Shown here in pieces: positions 8,453 to 17,847 of a stretch of 64,000 nt of DNA. The stretch covers positions 116,137 to 180,136 of the forward strand of contig JAYSGB010000003.1 in NCBI GenBank assembly GCA_041913045.1. Reading direction: 5' to 3'. The DNA is from CAMLOF01 sp041913045. GTDB taxonomy: Bacteria > Pseudomonadota > Gammaproteobacteria > Burkholderiales > Burkholderiaceae_C. Made by a program: the position numbers and the translations under genes. The stretch's first letter is position 1; the number at the start of each line of letters is the position of its first letter. Under the pieces are notes generated by a model. That model saw only the letters and a program-made list of their open reading frames with translations. It had not been told where the DNA came from and searched no databases.

Positions 8453-10369
8453 TTAAGCCGTGCTGAAATTCGCGCTGCTGTTTACCACCCGTAACACTTC
8501 TGCGCCGTAGGCTTCCAGCTTCTTCTGGCCCAGGCCGGGAATGCCATGCAGGTCGGCCGGGCGCTGGGGCTGGGATTCGGCAATGGCACGCAGCGTGGCG
8601 TCGTGGAATATGACGTAGGCGGGAAGGTTGTGCTCACGCGCCACTTCGGCCCGCCAGGCCTTGAGAGCGGCCAGCGTTTCGCGTGCAGCCAGAGTGAGGC
8701 TGGCTTCGGCGGCCACCACGCGTTGGCGATCGGCACGGCTGCGCCCGCCGGACTTCGCGGCCGTGGCCACGCGCAGGCGAACTTCACCCTCGCCCTTGAG
8801 CAGTGGGCGGGCTGCATCGCCCAAGCGCAGGGTGTTGAAGTGGTTGGCATCGACCCAAACCGCGCCACGCGCGATGAGCTGGCGCAGCAGGCCGCGCCAT
8901 TCGCTTTCGCCCAGGTCGGCGCCGATGCCGAAGGTGCTCAGCTTTTCATGCCCGTGCTGCTCGACCTTCTCGGTGCGTTTGCCACGCAGGATGTCGATGA
9001 GGTGCCCCGCGCCAAAGGCCGTGCCGCTGGCCTGCTGCACGCGGTAGATGCACGAGAGCATCTTGCGGGCGGCTTCGGTGGCGTCCCAGGTCTGGGGAGG
9101 GCTCAAGCAGTTGTCGCAGTTGCCGCAACTGTGTGACGCTTCGCCGAAGTAATTGAGCAGGCGCACGCGGCGGCAGTCGGTGGCTTCGGCCAGCGCCAGC
9201 AGGGCATCGAGCTTGTCGCGCAGCACCTGCTTGAACTCTTCAGCGGCCGGGCTTTCGTCGATCATGCGGCGCTGGTTGACCACGTCCTGCAGGCCGTAGG
9301 CCATCCAGGCGTTGGCGGGTTCGCCATCGCGCCCGGCGCGGCCGGTCTCCTGGTAGTAGCCCTCGATGTTCTTGGGCATGTCCAGATGGACCACGAAGCG
9401 CACGTCGGGCTTGTCGATGCCCATGCCGAAAGCGATGGTGGCCACCATGATGATGCCCTCCTCGCGCAGGAAACGGTCCTGATGGCGCTGGCGGGTGGTG
9501 GCGTCCAGCCCGGCGTGGTAGGGCAAGGCGTTGAGCCCGGCTTCGGCCAGTTGCGCGGCCACGTCTTCTACCTTGCGGCGCGACTGGCAGTACACCACGC
9601 CCGCGTCGTGCCCCTGGGAGCCGCTGTGCTCGCGCTCGATGAAGCGCAGCAACTGCTGCAGGCTGTCTTTCTTCTCGACGATGGCGTAACGGATGTTGGG
9701 CCGGTCGAAGCTGCTGACGAAATGGCGCGCCTCTTCCAGGTGCAGGTGGTGAACGATGTCGGCACGGGTGAGGGCGTCGGCCGTGGCGGTGAGCGCGATG
9801 CGCGGCACGCTGGGAAAGCGCTCGTGCAGTGTGGCCAGGCCCCGGTATTCGGGCCGGAAGTCGTGGCCCCACTGGCTCACGCAATGGGCCTCGTCGATGG
9901 CGAACAGGCTGAGCCGCCCGCGCTCGTGCAGCGACTGCAGTTGCGCCATGAAGCGCGGCGTGGTCAGGCGCTCGGGCGCGGCGTAGAGCAGCGTGAGTTC
10001 GCCCCGGAAGAGGCGGCGCTCCACGTCGGCGGCCTGCTCGCTGTCAAGGCTGGAGTTGAGGAAGGCGGCCTCGACGCCTGCTTCCAGCAAGGCACCCACC
10101 TGGTCGTGCATGAGCGCGATGAGCGGCGAGACAACAATGGCCACGCCCTGCCCCGCGCGGTGACGCACGATGGCCGGGATCTGGTAGCACAGGGACTTGC
10201 CGCCGCCCGTGGGCATGAGTACCAGGGCGTCGCCACCCGTGCCGACATGTTCGACGATGGCCTGCTGGTGCCCCCGGAAATGGTCGTACCCGAAGACTTC
10301 ACTCAGCACCTCGCGGCACGCGCTGGCTACCGCCGCGGGTGCGACGGTAGCACCGGCCGAATCGATCAC
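8453..10369 (-). CDS. recQ: ATP-dependent DNA helicase RecQ
   Basis: A 638-aa 3'-5' helicase of recombination and replication-fork repair. The motif order is complete: Walker A MPTGGGKSLCYQ (about residue 55), DEAHCVSQWGHDFRPEY, ATADALTRADI, and the second RecA lobe with TIAFGMGIDKPDVRFVVH and QETGRAGRDG. It continues with the zinc-binding CGNCDNC and a C-terminal HRDC domain ending GIPGLGQKKLEAYGAEVL. The start is GTG at 10369, in a GTGA overlap with the rhodanese gene and with GGGAG 9 bases upstream; both features indicate translational coupling. Length is normal for the family. Confidence 0.95.
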   Translation of the reverse strand: MIDSAGATVAPAAVASACREVLSEVFGYDHFRGHQQAIVEHVGTGGDALVLMPTGGGKSLCYQIPAIVRHRAGQGVAIVVSPLIALMHDQVGALLEAGVEAAFLNSSLDSEQAADVERRLFRGELTLLYAAPERLTTPRFMAQLQSLHERGRLSLFAIDEAHCVSQWGHDFRPEYRGLATLHERFPSVPRIALTATADALTRADIVHHLHLEEARHFVSSFDRPNIRYAIVEKKDSLQQLLRFIEREHSGSQGHDAGVVYCQSRRKVEDVAAQLAEAGLNALPYHAGLDATTRQRHQDRFLREEGIIMVATIAFGMGIDKPDVRFVVHLDMPKNIEGYYQETGRAGRDGEPANAWMAYGLQDVVNQRRMIDESPAAEEFKQVLRDKLDALLALAEATDCRRVRLLNYFGEASHSCGNCDNCLSPPQTWDATEAARKMLSCIYRVQQASGTAFGAGHLIDILRGKRTEKVEQHGHEKLSTFGIGADLGESEWRGLLRQLIARGAVWVDANHFNTLRLGDAARPLLKGEGEVRLRVATAAKSGGRSRADRQRVVAAEASLTLAARETLAALKAWRAEVAREHNLPAYVIFHDATLRAIAESQPQRPADLHGIPGLGQKKLEAYGAEVLRVVNSSANFSTA

Positions 10370-10776
10370 ATCTGCTCCCAGGGCAGGCCCGAAAAGCGCC
10401 AGCCATTGATGGTGGAGCGGTGGAAGTGCTCGTTGAGTTCACCCTCGAAGCCATGGACAACGTGCGACACGTCGGTGAACCCTGCGGCTTCCAGCGCCTT
10501 GCCCGCGTCCAGCGTGCGTTTGCCGCTGCGGCAGATCAGCAACACGGGGCGGGTCTTGCTGCCCGCCTCCTCTTCGACCAGGCGGGCGAAACGCTCGGGG
10601 TCGGGCGTGAGGTCGGGGTAGTCGTACCAGGCGATGTGCACCACGCCGGGCGGGCGGCCCACGTAGAGCGACTCGATTTCCATGCGCACGTCGAGGAACA
10701 GCGGCGCCTGCTCGGGCGCCTTGTCTGCGTGGGCCTGCAGCCAGGCCCAGGCCTCGGTCGGTTGGAGATGCTTCAT
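10366..10776 (-). CDS. Rhodanese-domain protein
   Basis: A 136-aa single-domain rhodanese (sulfurtransferase fold). PLFLDVRMEIE is the first conserved strand and LICRSGKRTLDAG is the active-site loop, with the persulfide-forming cysteine followed by RSGKRT, a loop length typical of sulfur-transfer enzymes. GFEGELN near the C-terminus is the usual terminal motif. There is no signal peptide, so it is cytoplasmic. The physiological sulfur donor and acceptor cannot be told from sequence. It is translationally coupled to recQ by a 4-bp overlap, but a shared function with the helicase is not implied. Confidence 0.85.
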   Translation of the reverse strand: MKHLQPTEAWAWLQAHADKAPEQAPLFLDVRMEIESLYVGRPPGVVHIAWYDYPDLTPDPERFARLVEEEAGSKTRPVLLICRSGKRTLDAGKALEAAGFTDVSHVVHGFEGELNEHFHRSTINGWRFSGLPWEQM

Positions 10777-10807
10777 GTACGTATTGTCGGGCCTGCCATG
10801 CGGAGCG

Positions 10808-11923
10808 TCAGCGGCCGTTGTCCAGGTAACGCTTGCGCCAGAAGTAGCCGCTCAGCACCACGGCGATGATCAGCATGCCGATGATGGCCAGCCAGAAACC
10901 GCGCTGGCTGTGCAGCAGCGGGATGAACTCGAAGTTCATTCCGAAGATGCCCGCGATAAGGTTGAGCGGCAGGAACACCGCCGTGAGCACGGTGAGCGTG
11001 CGCATGATGTCGTTGGTGCGGTGGCTTTGCGCGGAAAAGTGAATCTGCACCGCCGTTTCGGCACTCTGCTCCAGGCGGCGCACGTGGTGCACCACGCGTT
11101 CAATGTGTTCCAGCACGTCTCGGCTGCGCACCTTGAGCAGCTCTTGCTCGCGCCGGGCAGCGGGGTTTTCTGCCTCGGGCCAGTCGTTCAGGGTGGCTAT
11201 CCAGTCCAGCACGGCCACGCGCTGGTCTTCGCAGATTTCGTCCAACTGGTGCAGGGCAATGCGGGCGTCGAGCAGGCTGCCCCAGTTGCTGAAACGGGTT
11301 CGCGGGCTCAGCAATTCCTGTTGCCAATGGTCGAGCTGGCGGGTGAGTTCGCGGCGCAACTCCAGGAAAGAGTCCACCATCTGCCCGACCAGGCGCAGCA
11401 TGAGATCGGCCGGGCCAGAAGGCACCATGCGCACGGGCGCGCTGCGGCCCGGCTCGCGGGCTTCTGCGGCAGACAGGGTGAGCAGCCGCGTGGCATAGGC
11501 GTCCAACACCGGGCAGCCTTGGGGATGGACACTGAGCAACACCTGGTCGAACACGGCAAAGCCCACGGGAGCGGTGTCCAGTCGGCGCAGCACGGGTGGG
11601 CCACTTTTGCGGCGGGCACCAAGACCTGTTGGCAGCTTCTCGGGCGACTCCGGGGCCTGGCGGGCCAGACGCCTGAACACCATGATGTCGTACTGCGCCG
11701 TGTAGTCGAAGTGCGATGGCAGGTGCGGGTTGAGCAGATCGGACACGTGCAAGTCCACGAGCGTAGCGCCGCACATTTTCTGCAGCCCTGCCTGAACCTC
11801 GGCCAGACGGGCCTCCACTTCCGTGCGCTCCAGCGCCACCCACACAAAGCCCTGCCCAGGCAAGGTCTGCGGCAATGCATCGCATTCGCGGAACTGGTGG
11901 CCCTGGACGGTGAAGATGCGCAT
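10808..11923 (-). CDS. CorA-family divalent metal transporter
   Basis: A 371-aa protein with a long cytoplasmic N-terminal domain, a long stalk helix and two C-terminal membrane helices. The signature GMN is present (GIFGMNFEFIPLL) at the end of the first helix, followed by FWLAIIGMLIIAVVLSGYFW. CorA proteins are pentameric channels for Mg2+ (some for Co2+ or Ni2+) and ZntB relatives move zinc; the residues after GMN (FEFIP rather than MPEL) do not decide between these. I chose the ATG at 11923, 13 bp after the hemB stop, because homologous sequence starts MRIFTVQGHQF. An upstream frame extension runs into hemB. Confidence 0.85.
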   Translation of the reverse strand: MRIFTVQGHQFRECDALPQTLPGQGFVWVALERTEVEARLAEVQAGLQKMCGATLVDLHVSDLLNPHLPSHFDYTAQYDIMVFRRLARQAPESPEKLPTGLGARRKSGPPVLRRLDTAPVGFAVFDQVLLSVHPQGCPVLDAYATRLLTLSAAEAREPGRSAPVRMVPSGPADLMLRLVGQMVDSFLELRRELTRQLDHWQQELLSPRTRFSNWGSLLDARIALHQLDEICEDQRVAVLDWIATLNDWPEAENPAARREQELLKVRSRDVLEHIERVVHHVRRLEQSAETAVQIHFSAQSHRTNDIMRTLTVLTAVFLPLNLIAGIFGMNFEFIPLLHSQRGFWLAIIGMLIIAVVLSGYFWRKRYLDNGR

Positions 11924-11936
11924 GGGAATGGGTGGC

Positions 11937-12944
11937 TCAGCCCTGGCGCAGCAGGCGTGCGGCTTCGCGCGCGAAGTAGGTGAGGATGCCGTCGGCACCA
12001 GCGCGCTTGAAGCCCAGCAGGGACTCCATCATCACCGCGTCGTGGTCGAGCCAGCCATTTTGCGCGGCGGCCTTGAGCATGGCGTATTCACCGCTCACCT
12101 GGTAGGCGAAGGTGGGCACCTTGAACTCGTCCTTCACACGGCGCACCACGTCCAGGTAGGGCATGCCGGGCTTGACCATCACCATGTCGGCGCCCTCGGC
12201 CAGGTCCAGTGCCACTTCACGCAGGGCCTCGTCGGTGTTCCCGGGGTCCATCTGGTAGACCTTCTTGTCGGCCTTGCCCAGGTTGGCGGCGCTGCCTACC
12301 GCGTCGCGGAAGGGGCCGTAGAAGGCACTGGCGTACTTGGCGCTGTAGGCCATGATGCGGGTGTGCACGTGGCCATGGGCTTCCAGGGCCTGGCGGATGG
12401 CGCCGATGCGCCCGTCCATCATGTCGCTGGGGGCAACGATGTCCACGCCAGCAGCGGCCTGACACAGGGCCTGTTTCACCAACACCTCGACCGTGGGGTC
12501 GTTGAGGATGTAGTTGTGGTCGTCTAGCAGGCCGTCCTGCCCGTGGCTGGTGTAAGGGTCGAGCGCCACGTCCGTCATCACGCCCAGGTTGGGCACCTTG
12601 GCCTTGAGTTCGGCCACCACTCGGGGAATGAGGCCATCGGGGTTGAAGGCTTCGCGGCCATCGGGCGTCTTGAGGGACTGGTCGATGACGGGAAACAGCG
12701 CCATAACCGGGATGCCCAGATCCACGCACTCCTGCGCCACGGGCAGCAGCAGGTCCAGGCTCAGGCGTTCGACACCGGGCATGGAGGCCACGGGCTCGCG
12801 GCGGTTGCTGCCTTCCAGCACGAACACGGGGTAGATGAGGTCGTGCACCGTGAGGTGGTTCTCACGCACCAGGTTGCGCGTGAACACGTCGCGGCGCAGG
12901 CGGCGCGGGCGCGCCAGGGGATAGGGGGCGGTGTTGGCGTTCAT
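11937..12944 (-). CDS. hemB: Delta-aminolevulinic acid dehydratase (porphobilinogen synthase)
   Basis: Condenses two 5-aminolevulinate molecules to porphobilinogen in haem synthesis. The protein is 335 aa, the normal length. The two Schiff-base lysines are visible in AYSAKYASAFYGPFRDA and DMVMVKPGMPYLD. The metal site reads DVALDPYTSHGQDG, with aspartates where zinc enzymes have a Cys triad, so this is the magnesium-dependent type known from Pseudomonas and many betaproteobacteria. The start is the ATG at 12944 (MNANTAPYPLARP); 21 further codons lie upstream in frame but do not look coding. The corA-type gene follows directly. Confidence 0.96.
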   Translation of the reverse strand: MNANTAPYPLARPRRLRRDVFTRNLVRENHLTVHDLIYPVFVLEGSNRREPVASMPGVERLSLDLLLPVAQECVDLGIPVMALFPVIDQSLKTPDGREAFNPDGLIPRVVAELKAKVPNLGVMTDVALDPYTSHGQDGLLDDHNYILNDPTVEVLVKQALCQAAAGVDIVAPSDMMDGRIGAIRQALEAHGHVHTRIMAYSAKYASAFYGPFRDAVGSAANLGKADKKVYQMDPGNTDEALREVALDLAEGADMVMVKPGMPYLDVVRRVKDEFKVPTFAYQVSGEYAMLKAAAQNGWLDHDAVMMESLLGFKRAGADGILTYFAREAARLLRQG

Positions 12945-12979
12945 ACCGGTATTGTGGCAAATTGGCTGCAGTGCACGGT

Positions 12980-13008
12980 TTGCCCATGGGCTGCGGGCAC
13001 AGTACACT
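12980..13008 (+). promoter_or_regulatory. Sigma-70-type promoter for the degenerate sensor gene
   Basis: TTGCCC (12980-12985) is separated by 17 bases from TACACT (13003-13008). Transcription would start near 13015, leaving a leader of about 83 bases before the ATG at 13098. It lies in the divergent gap with hemB. Confidence 0.45.
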
Positions 13009-13097
13009 CAGGCGCGCCACGGGTACTCCCCCTGGCAGTGGGCGCCAACGACCCGAGAGGCGCCTTTTCGGCACGGCTTACACACGGAGTCCATTTC

Positions 13098-14210
13098 ATG
13101 CCTCCCAGCGACCAGCAAGCCCCCGCCGGGCCCCGCCCGCCGGAAAGCACTGCGCCCGACCAGTGGCGCATGGCCGAGCACTGGCCAGAGCTGGTGTCAG
13201 CCGTCACCGACCAGTCCATCGAGTCGGTGAGCCTGCTGCTGCGCGGGCTGGACCTGCTGGTCAAGCGCGGGCGGCTCAGCCCGGCCGAATACAAGGTGCT
13301 GGCCATGCCCGCCGAGCGGCTCAAGCATTGCGGCATCAATGCTCAGCAGATCGTGCGCTTCCAGAGCGGCCGGGTGCGCCAGTCGCACGAGAAGATCGAC
13401 CTGGCGTACCTGATTGAGTCGGTTCTGCAGGAGCGGCGCAATGAACTGGCGATCCAGGGCATTGCGGTTCGGCGAAAGTTCAAGCCGGTGGACGTGCTGA
13501 TCGACCCTACGCTGGGCTTCAGCCTGACGAGCGCCATGCTGGAATGGAGCACGCACTTTGGCCACCGCATAGACCTGCGGCTGGAGGCCGACGGCGACCC
13601 GGCGCGCGCGCGCCTGTGGATGAAGACCTACACCGAACACGAACCCGTGCAAAGCGCGGTCTTTGAAGACAACATCCACTGGTTGCTGCTGCGCCAGATT
13701 GCCGCGACCGATGGCGGCATTGACGTGGAACGCAACGTGGCCGACGACGGCGTGGAGCTGACGGCCTGCTTCAAGCGCACGCTTGGCCTGGGCAGCGCTG
13801 AACCCGCCAGCAACGCCCCTGCTGCGGGGCTGAACCCGGAGTCGGTCTTCCGCAGCATCACCGGGGCCTATGTGGTGGTGTGCTCGGCCGACGCCGACAC
13901 GCGCCTGGAGGCCGTGGACATTGTGCGCAAGCTTGGCGTGGCGGTGGACGGCGTGGCCAGCGGCGCGCAGGCACTTGACGCCATGCGCGGGCGCGACGTG
14001 CACCTGCTGATCCAGGACATGGTGCATCCACCAGCAGACGTGGCAACCCTGCACCAGGAAATTGCCAGCGCCCACCCCTTGATGCCGCTGGTGGACATTG
14101 GCGCGGCTGGCGCCCCAGCGAAAAGCGGTGAACACCCGTTGATTCCCCGCGATGCGCTGCGGCAATCGCTGGGTTCCACGGTGATGTTCACGCTGTCCAA
14201 GGTGATGTGA
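13098..14210 (+). CDS. Degenerate histidine-kinase-like protein with receiver-like C-terminus
   Basis: A 370-aa soluble protein that I do not recognise as a named family. Residues about 40-130 are helical, like a kinase dimerisation domain, but no HExxT/P phospho-acceptor box is present. Residues about 130-240 resemble a GHKL ATPase fold (ending DGGIDVERNVADDGVELTACFKR) without N or G boxes, so ATP binding is doubtful. From about 255 there is a receiver-like fold (YVVVCSADADTRLEAV, then HLLIQDMVHP with an aspartate at the phospho-acceptor position) that lacks the conserved lysine. It may act as a protein-interaction platform. The start has GGAG upstream. The 3' end overlaps the convergent pyruvyltransferase gene by 23 bp. 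Confidence 0.6.
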   Translation: MPPSDQQAPAGPRPPESTAPDQWRMAEHWPELVSAVTDQSIESVSLLLRGLDLLVKRGRLSPAEYKVLAMPAERLKHCGINAQQIVRFQSGRVRQSHEKIDLAYLIESVLQERRNELAIQGIAVRRKFKPVDVLIDPTLGFSLTSAMLEWSTHFGHRIDLRLEADGDPARARLWMKTYTEHEPVQSAVFEDNIHWLLLRQIAATDGGIDVERNVADDGVELTACFKRTLGLGSAEPASNAPAAGLNPESVFRSITGAYVVVCSADADTRLEAVDIVRKLGVAVDGVASGAQALDAMRGRDVHLLIQDMVHPPADVATLHQEIASAHPLMPLVDIGAAGAPAKSGEHPLIPRDALRQSLGSTVMFTLSKVM

Positions 14211-15381
14211 GCCAACCTTGCCGGTGCGCTGCCGCCAAGCGGTTTGCGACATCTGCCAGTCGTGAGGATGGCAAGGCAAGCGCCAGCTGCATTGCCGCTG
14301 CAAGATCTGCCACGCAGACCACACCGGGCTGCTCTTGTGGCGCCCACGTTTGGGCGAAGGCCCACTGCTTGGCACCTATACCCGCATGCTCAAACGCCAG
14401 CCCCACGCAGGGCAAAGCATGGGCCATGGCCACAATGCGCCCGTGCAGGCTGCTGCCGCAATACCCCCGGCTGGAGGCGATGAGCGCGGCGATGTCCCAC
14501 AGGTGCAAGGACTCCATCACACGCACATGCGGCGAAACCATGCGTGCGGCCACGCGCTGCAGCAGGGCCAGGTCGTCGTGCCAAGGAGCGGCACCCGCGC
14601 GGAACAGCACTATGCCCAGGCCGGAGCTGGCGGCCAGTTCGTCCAACTGAGCGGCGAGAGTGGCAACGGTGGCATCGTCGCCGAAGGCAGCGCTGAACTG
14701 CACCGCCAGGTAACCCCTGGGCAGGGCTTCACGCAGGCGCAGCACCTCGCCTTGCGTGGCATGCTGGCTGATGGTGGTGCCGAACAACTCCGCCACGCGC
14801 ACGGCGGCGTCTGGCACGAGCTCTGCCGACAGGCCAGCAGCACGTAGGTGGGCTTGCGTGGTCTGGTCGCGCACGCTCACGTTGTTGGCAGACTGCAGGC
14901 TGGCTAGCACCTCGTCCCGCATGGGGGCGGACAAGGCAGGCAGGTTCACGCCACCCACGGCGTGGAAGGCCACGCTCGCCAGTTCGGGCCAACGGCGGCT
15001 GGCCATCACGTAAGGTGCGCGTGCGCTGCTGCCGGTCATGCGCCGCACCCAGGCGGCCTGCTCTTGCGGGTGTTGGGTCAGATAAGCGATGTGGGCCTGC
15101 GCGTCCTGCGGGAGCAGCAACATCACCGCCGCCTGCCAGGCGCTGCAGGTGAGCAATTCGCCGCCCGCGTGCAACAGGCGCACTTCGGCGCCCTTCAGCT
15201 CGTCGCGCAGCGCATGCCAGGCCCGCACCCGGTGGCCGCCCCAGGGGCGCATGTCGCGTTCGGCCAGCCCGGCGCAGACGATGTTTTCACCGGGCAGCAG
15301 CTCATCCAGCACATGCGGAAAAAGCAGGTCGCCGAAGTTGTGACGGTCGAACGCGCCGAAGAGGACGGTGGTGCGCTTCAT
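14188..15381 (-). CDS. Polysaccharide pyruvyl transferase family protein
   Basis: A 397-aa protein of the polysaccharide pyruvyl transferase fold (GT-B-like). Supporting signs are the N-terminal LFGAFDRHNFGDLLFP with the typical N-F/Y-GD motif, VSVRDQTTQAHLRAAG in the middle, and the C-terminal CGSSLHGRIVAMAHALPCVGL, the conserved HG substrate-site motif. Family members transfer pyruvate ketals from phosphoenolpyruvate to surface glycans, and some relatives modify other polymers. No glycan biosynthesis genes flank it, so the acceptor is unknown. The start could be 15381 (MKRTTVLFG) or the ATG pair at 15393/15390; none has a strong ribosome binding site. Confidence 0.75.
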   Translation of the reverse strand: MKRTTVLFGAFDRHNFGDLLFPHVLDELLPGENIVCAGLAERDMRPWGGHRVRAWHALRDELKGAEVRLLHAGGELLTCSAWQAAVMLLLPQDAQAHIAYLTQHPQEQAAWVRRMTGSSARAPYVMASRRWPELASVAFHAVGGVNLPALSAPMRDEVLASLQSANNVSVRDQTTQAHLRAAGLSAELVPDAAVRVAELFGTTISQHATQGEVLRLREALPRGYLAVQFSAAFGDDATVATLAAQLDELAASSGLGIVLFRAGAAPWHDDLALLQRVAARMVSPHVRVMESLHLWDIAALIASSRGYCGSSLHGRIVAMAHALPCVGLAFEHAGIGAKQWAFAQTWAPQEQPGVVCVADLAAAMQLALALPSSRLADVANRLAAAHRQGWLTSPWTA

Positions 15382-15443
15382 CCGCGTCATCATGGCGCGG
15401 CATCGGCGGCCCTGCAAGAAAGGGGCAGCTTGTGCTGTACCGG

Positions 15444-17648
15444 TCAGGCCTGCCCGGCCTTGACCTTCAAACGCCAGGCGTGCAGCAGAGGCTCGGTGTA
15501 GCCGCTGGGCTGTTCCTTGCCCTTGAACACCAGGTCCAGCGCGGCCTGGTATGCGGCGCCCTGCGGATTGGCCACCAGGCTCTTGTAGGCCGGGTCGCCC
15601 GCGTTCTGCCCATCCACCTTGGCGGCCATGCGGGCAAAGGTGTCACGCACCTGCTGCTCCGTCACCACACCGTGGTGCAGCCAGTTGGCCACATGCTGGC
15701 TGCTGATGCGCAGCGTGGCGCGGTCTTCCATCAGGCCCACGTCGTTGATGTCGGGCACCTTGGAGCAGCCCACGCCCTGGTCCACCCAGCGCACCACGTA
15801 ACCCAGAATGCCCTGGATGTTGTTGTCCAGTTCCTGTTGCTTTTCGGTCTCGCTCCAGTTGGGGGTGGCGGTCACGGGCACGGTCAGCAGGCCGGTGAGC
15901 AGGTTGTCGCGCTCGGCATCGGCGTCAATCTTTTCCAGCTCTTTCTGGATGTCGGACACCAGCACCTGGTGGTAGTGCAGCGCATGCAACGTTGCGGCGG
16001 TGGGGCTGGGCACCCAGGCGGTGTTGGCACCGGCCTTGGGGTGGCCGATCTTCTGCTCCAGCATGGCGGCCATCAGGTCGGGCATGGCCCACATGCCCTT
16101 GCCGATCTGCGCACGGCCACGCAGGCCACACTTCAGGCCCACCAGCACGTTGTTGCGCTCGTAGCTCTGGATCCAGGCGCTGCTCTTCATGTCGCCCTTG
16201 CGCACCATAGGGCCGGCCAGCATGGCGGTGTGCATTTCGTCGCCAGTGCGGTCCAGGAAACCGGTGTTGATGAAGGCCACACGGCTGGCGGCGGCGGCAA
16301 TGCAGGCCTGGAGGTTGACGGAGGTGCGGCGCTCCTCGTCCATGATGCCCAGCTTGACGGTGCTGTCGGGCAGGTCCAGCAGTTGCTCCACTCGGCCGAA
16401 CAGTTCGGCGGCAAAGGCCACTTCTTTGGGGCCGTGCATCTTGGGCTTGACGATGTAGACGCTGCCGGTGCGGCTGTTGCGGATACCGTTGGCGCCATGG
16501 CCCTGCAGGTCATGCAACGCGATGGTGGTGGTGACCACCGCGTCCATGATGCCCTCGGGGATCTCTTTCACCGAGCCGTCGGCGGCGGTGTAGAGGATGG
16601 CCGGGTTGGTCATCAGGTGGCCGACGTTGCGCACGAACATCAGGCTGCGGCCATGCAGGCGCACCTCGCCGCCGTTGGGGGCGGTGTAGAGGCGGTCGGG
16701 GTTGAGGCCGCGCGTCAGCGTCTTGCCGCCCTTCTCGAAAGATTCGGTCAACGTGCCCTTGAGGATGCCCAGCCAGTTGCTGTAGCCCAGGACCTTGTCC
16801 TCGGCATCCACGGCGGCCACGGAGTCTTCCAGGTCAAGGATGGTGGAGAGGGCGGATTCCAGCACCACGTCGGCCACGCCAGCGGCGTCGGTCTGGCCGA
16901 TAGGGGTGTTGCGGTTGATGATGATGTCGAGGTGGATGCCGTTGTGAGCCAGCAGCACCGACTTGGGTGCGCCTGCGTCACCCTGATAGCCCACCAGCTG
17001 GGCCGGGTCCTTCAGGCCGGTGCTGCCGCCGTTCTTCAGGTTCACCTGCAGGGCGCCGCCCACGATGGCGTAGCCCGTGGCGTCCTTGTGGGAGCCGCCG
17101 GCCAGGGGCACGGCCTGGTCCAGGAAGTTACGGGCGAACTCAATGACCTTGGCGCCGCGCTTCTCGTTGTAGCCCGGACCCTTGGCGCAGCCATCGGCCT
17201 CGGAGATGGCGTCGGTGCCGTAGAGTGCGTCATACAGGCTGCCCCAACGCGCGTTGGCAGCGTTGAGAGCGTAGCGTGCGTTCAGGATGGGCACCACCAG
17301 CTGCGGGCCAGCCTGGGTGGCCAGCTCAGCGTCAACGTTGGTGGTGGTGGCCTTGGTGCCAGCAGGCTGGGGCACCAGGTAGCCAATGGTTTCCAGGAAC
17401 TGGCGGTAGGCAGCCATGTTCTGGATGGGGCCGGGGTTGGCGGTGTGCCACTTGTCCAGTTCCACCTGGATGCGGTCGCGCTCGGCCAGCAAGGCAATGT
17501 TCTTGGGGGCCAGGTCGGCCACGATGGCGTCGAAACCGGCCCAGAACTTGGCACTGTCGATACCGGTGCCGGGCAGCACCTGGGTTTCAACGAACTGGTG
17601 CAGAACGGTAGCCACCTGCAGGCGGCCGACTTGGGTGCGAGCGGTCAT
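15444..17648 (-). CDS. glcB: Malate synthase G
   Basis: Condenses glyoxylate and acetyl-CoA to malate, allowing growth on acetate, glycolate and similar compounds. The protein is 734 aa, the G-isoform length. Hallmarks include GLKDPAQLVGYQGD, SALSTILDLEDSVAAVDAED with the Mg-binding acidic residues, GLNPDRLYTAPNGGEVRLHG, and the C-terminal half with GVGCSKVPDINDVGLMEDRATLRISSQ. The start at 17648 has GGAGG 7 bases upstream and gives MTARTQVGRLQ. A LysR-type regulator gene is divergent across a 199-bp AT-rich gap that contains a TATACAT-type stretch. That arrangement is typical of a regulator controlling its neighbour. Confidence 0.95.
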   Translation of the reverse strand: MTARTQVGRLQVATVLHQFVETQVLPGTGIDSAKFWAGFDAIVADLAPKNIALLAERDRIQVELDKWHTANPGPIQNMAAYRQFLETIGYLVPQPAGTKATTTNVDAELATQAGPQLVVPILNARYALNAANARWGSLYDALYGTDAISEADGCAKGPGYNEKRGAKVIEFARNFLDQAVPLAGGSHKDATGYAIVGGALQVNLKNGGSTGLKDPAQLVGYQGDAGAPKSVLLAHNGIHLDIIINRNTPIGQTDAAGVADVVLESALSTILDLEDSVAAVDAEDKVLGYSNWLGILKGTLTESFEKGGKTLTRGLNPDRLYTAPNGGEVRLHGRSLMFVRNVGHLMTNPAILYTAADGSVKEIPEGIMDAVVTTTIALHDLQGHGANGIRNSRTGSVYIVKPKMHGPKEVAFAAELFGRVEQLLDLPDSTVKLGIMDEERRTSVNLQACIAAAASRVAFINTGFLDRTGDEMHTAMLAGPMVRKGDMKSSAWIQSYERNNVLVGLKCGLRGRAQIGKGMWAMPDLMAAMLEQKIGHPKAGANTAWVPSPTAATLHALHYHQVLVSDIQKELEKIDADAERDNLLTGLLTVPVTATPNWSETEKQQELDNNIQGILGYVVRWVDQGVGCSKVPDINDVGLMEDRATLRISSQHVANWLHHGVVTEQQVRDTFARMAAKVDGQNAGDPAYKSLVANPQGAAYQAALDLVFKGKEQPSGYTEPLLHAWRLKVKAGQA

Positions 17649-17847
17649 GAGAGAACCTCCAAGAAAGACAGACATCCGGGGAAAGCGGGGCTGCGCCTCA
17701 CTTTGCATGAGGAACACTGTACGTCAACCACGGCGAGCGATTGAGCAACGCCAGAAGTACTCAGCAGTGACTTTTTTATACATAATCAATAACAGTTGAC
17801 CTGCAAAACCATCCTCTTAACCACCTAAATCACCGCAACCAAACCCC

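Noticed and set aside
9386..10621. A 411-codon open frame on the plus strand
   Set aside because: Antisense to recQ and the rhodanese; no recognisable domains.
15432..17744. A 770-codon open frame on the plus strand opposite malate synthase
   Set aside because: It is antisense to glcB, which has clear homology and a strong ribosome binding site. High GC gives long open frames on the reverse strand.
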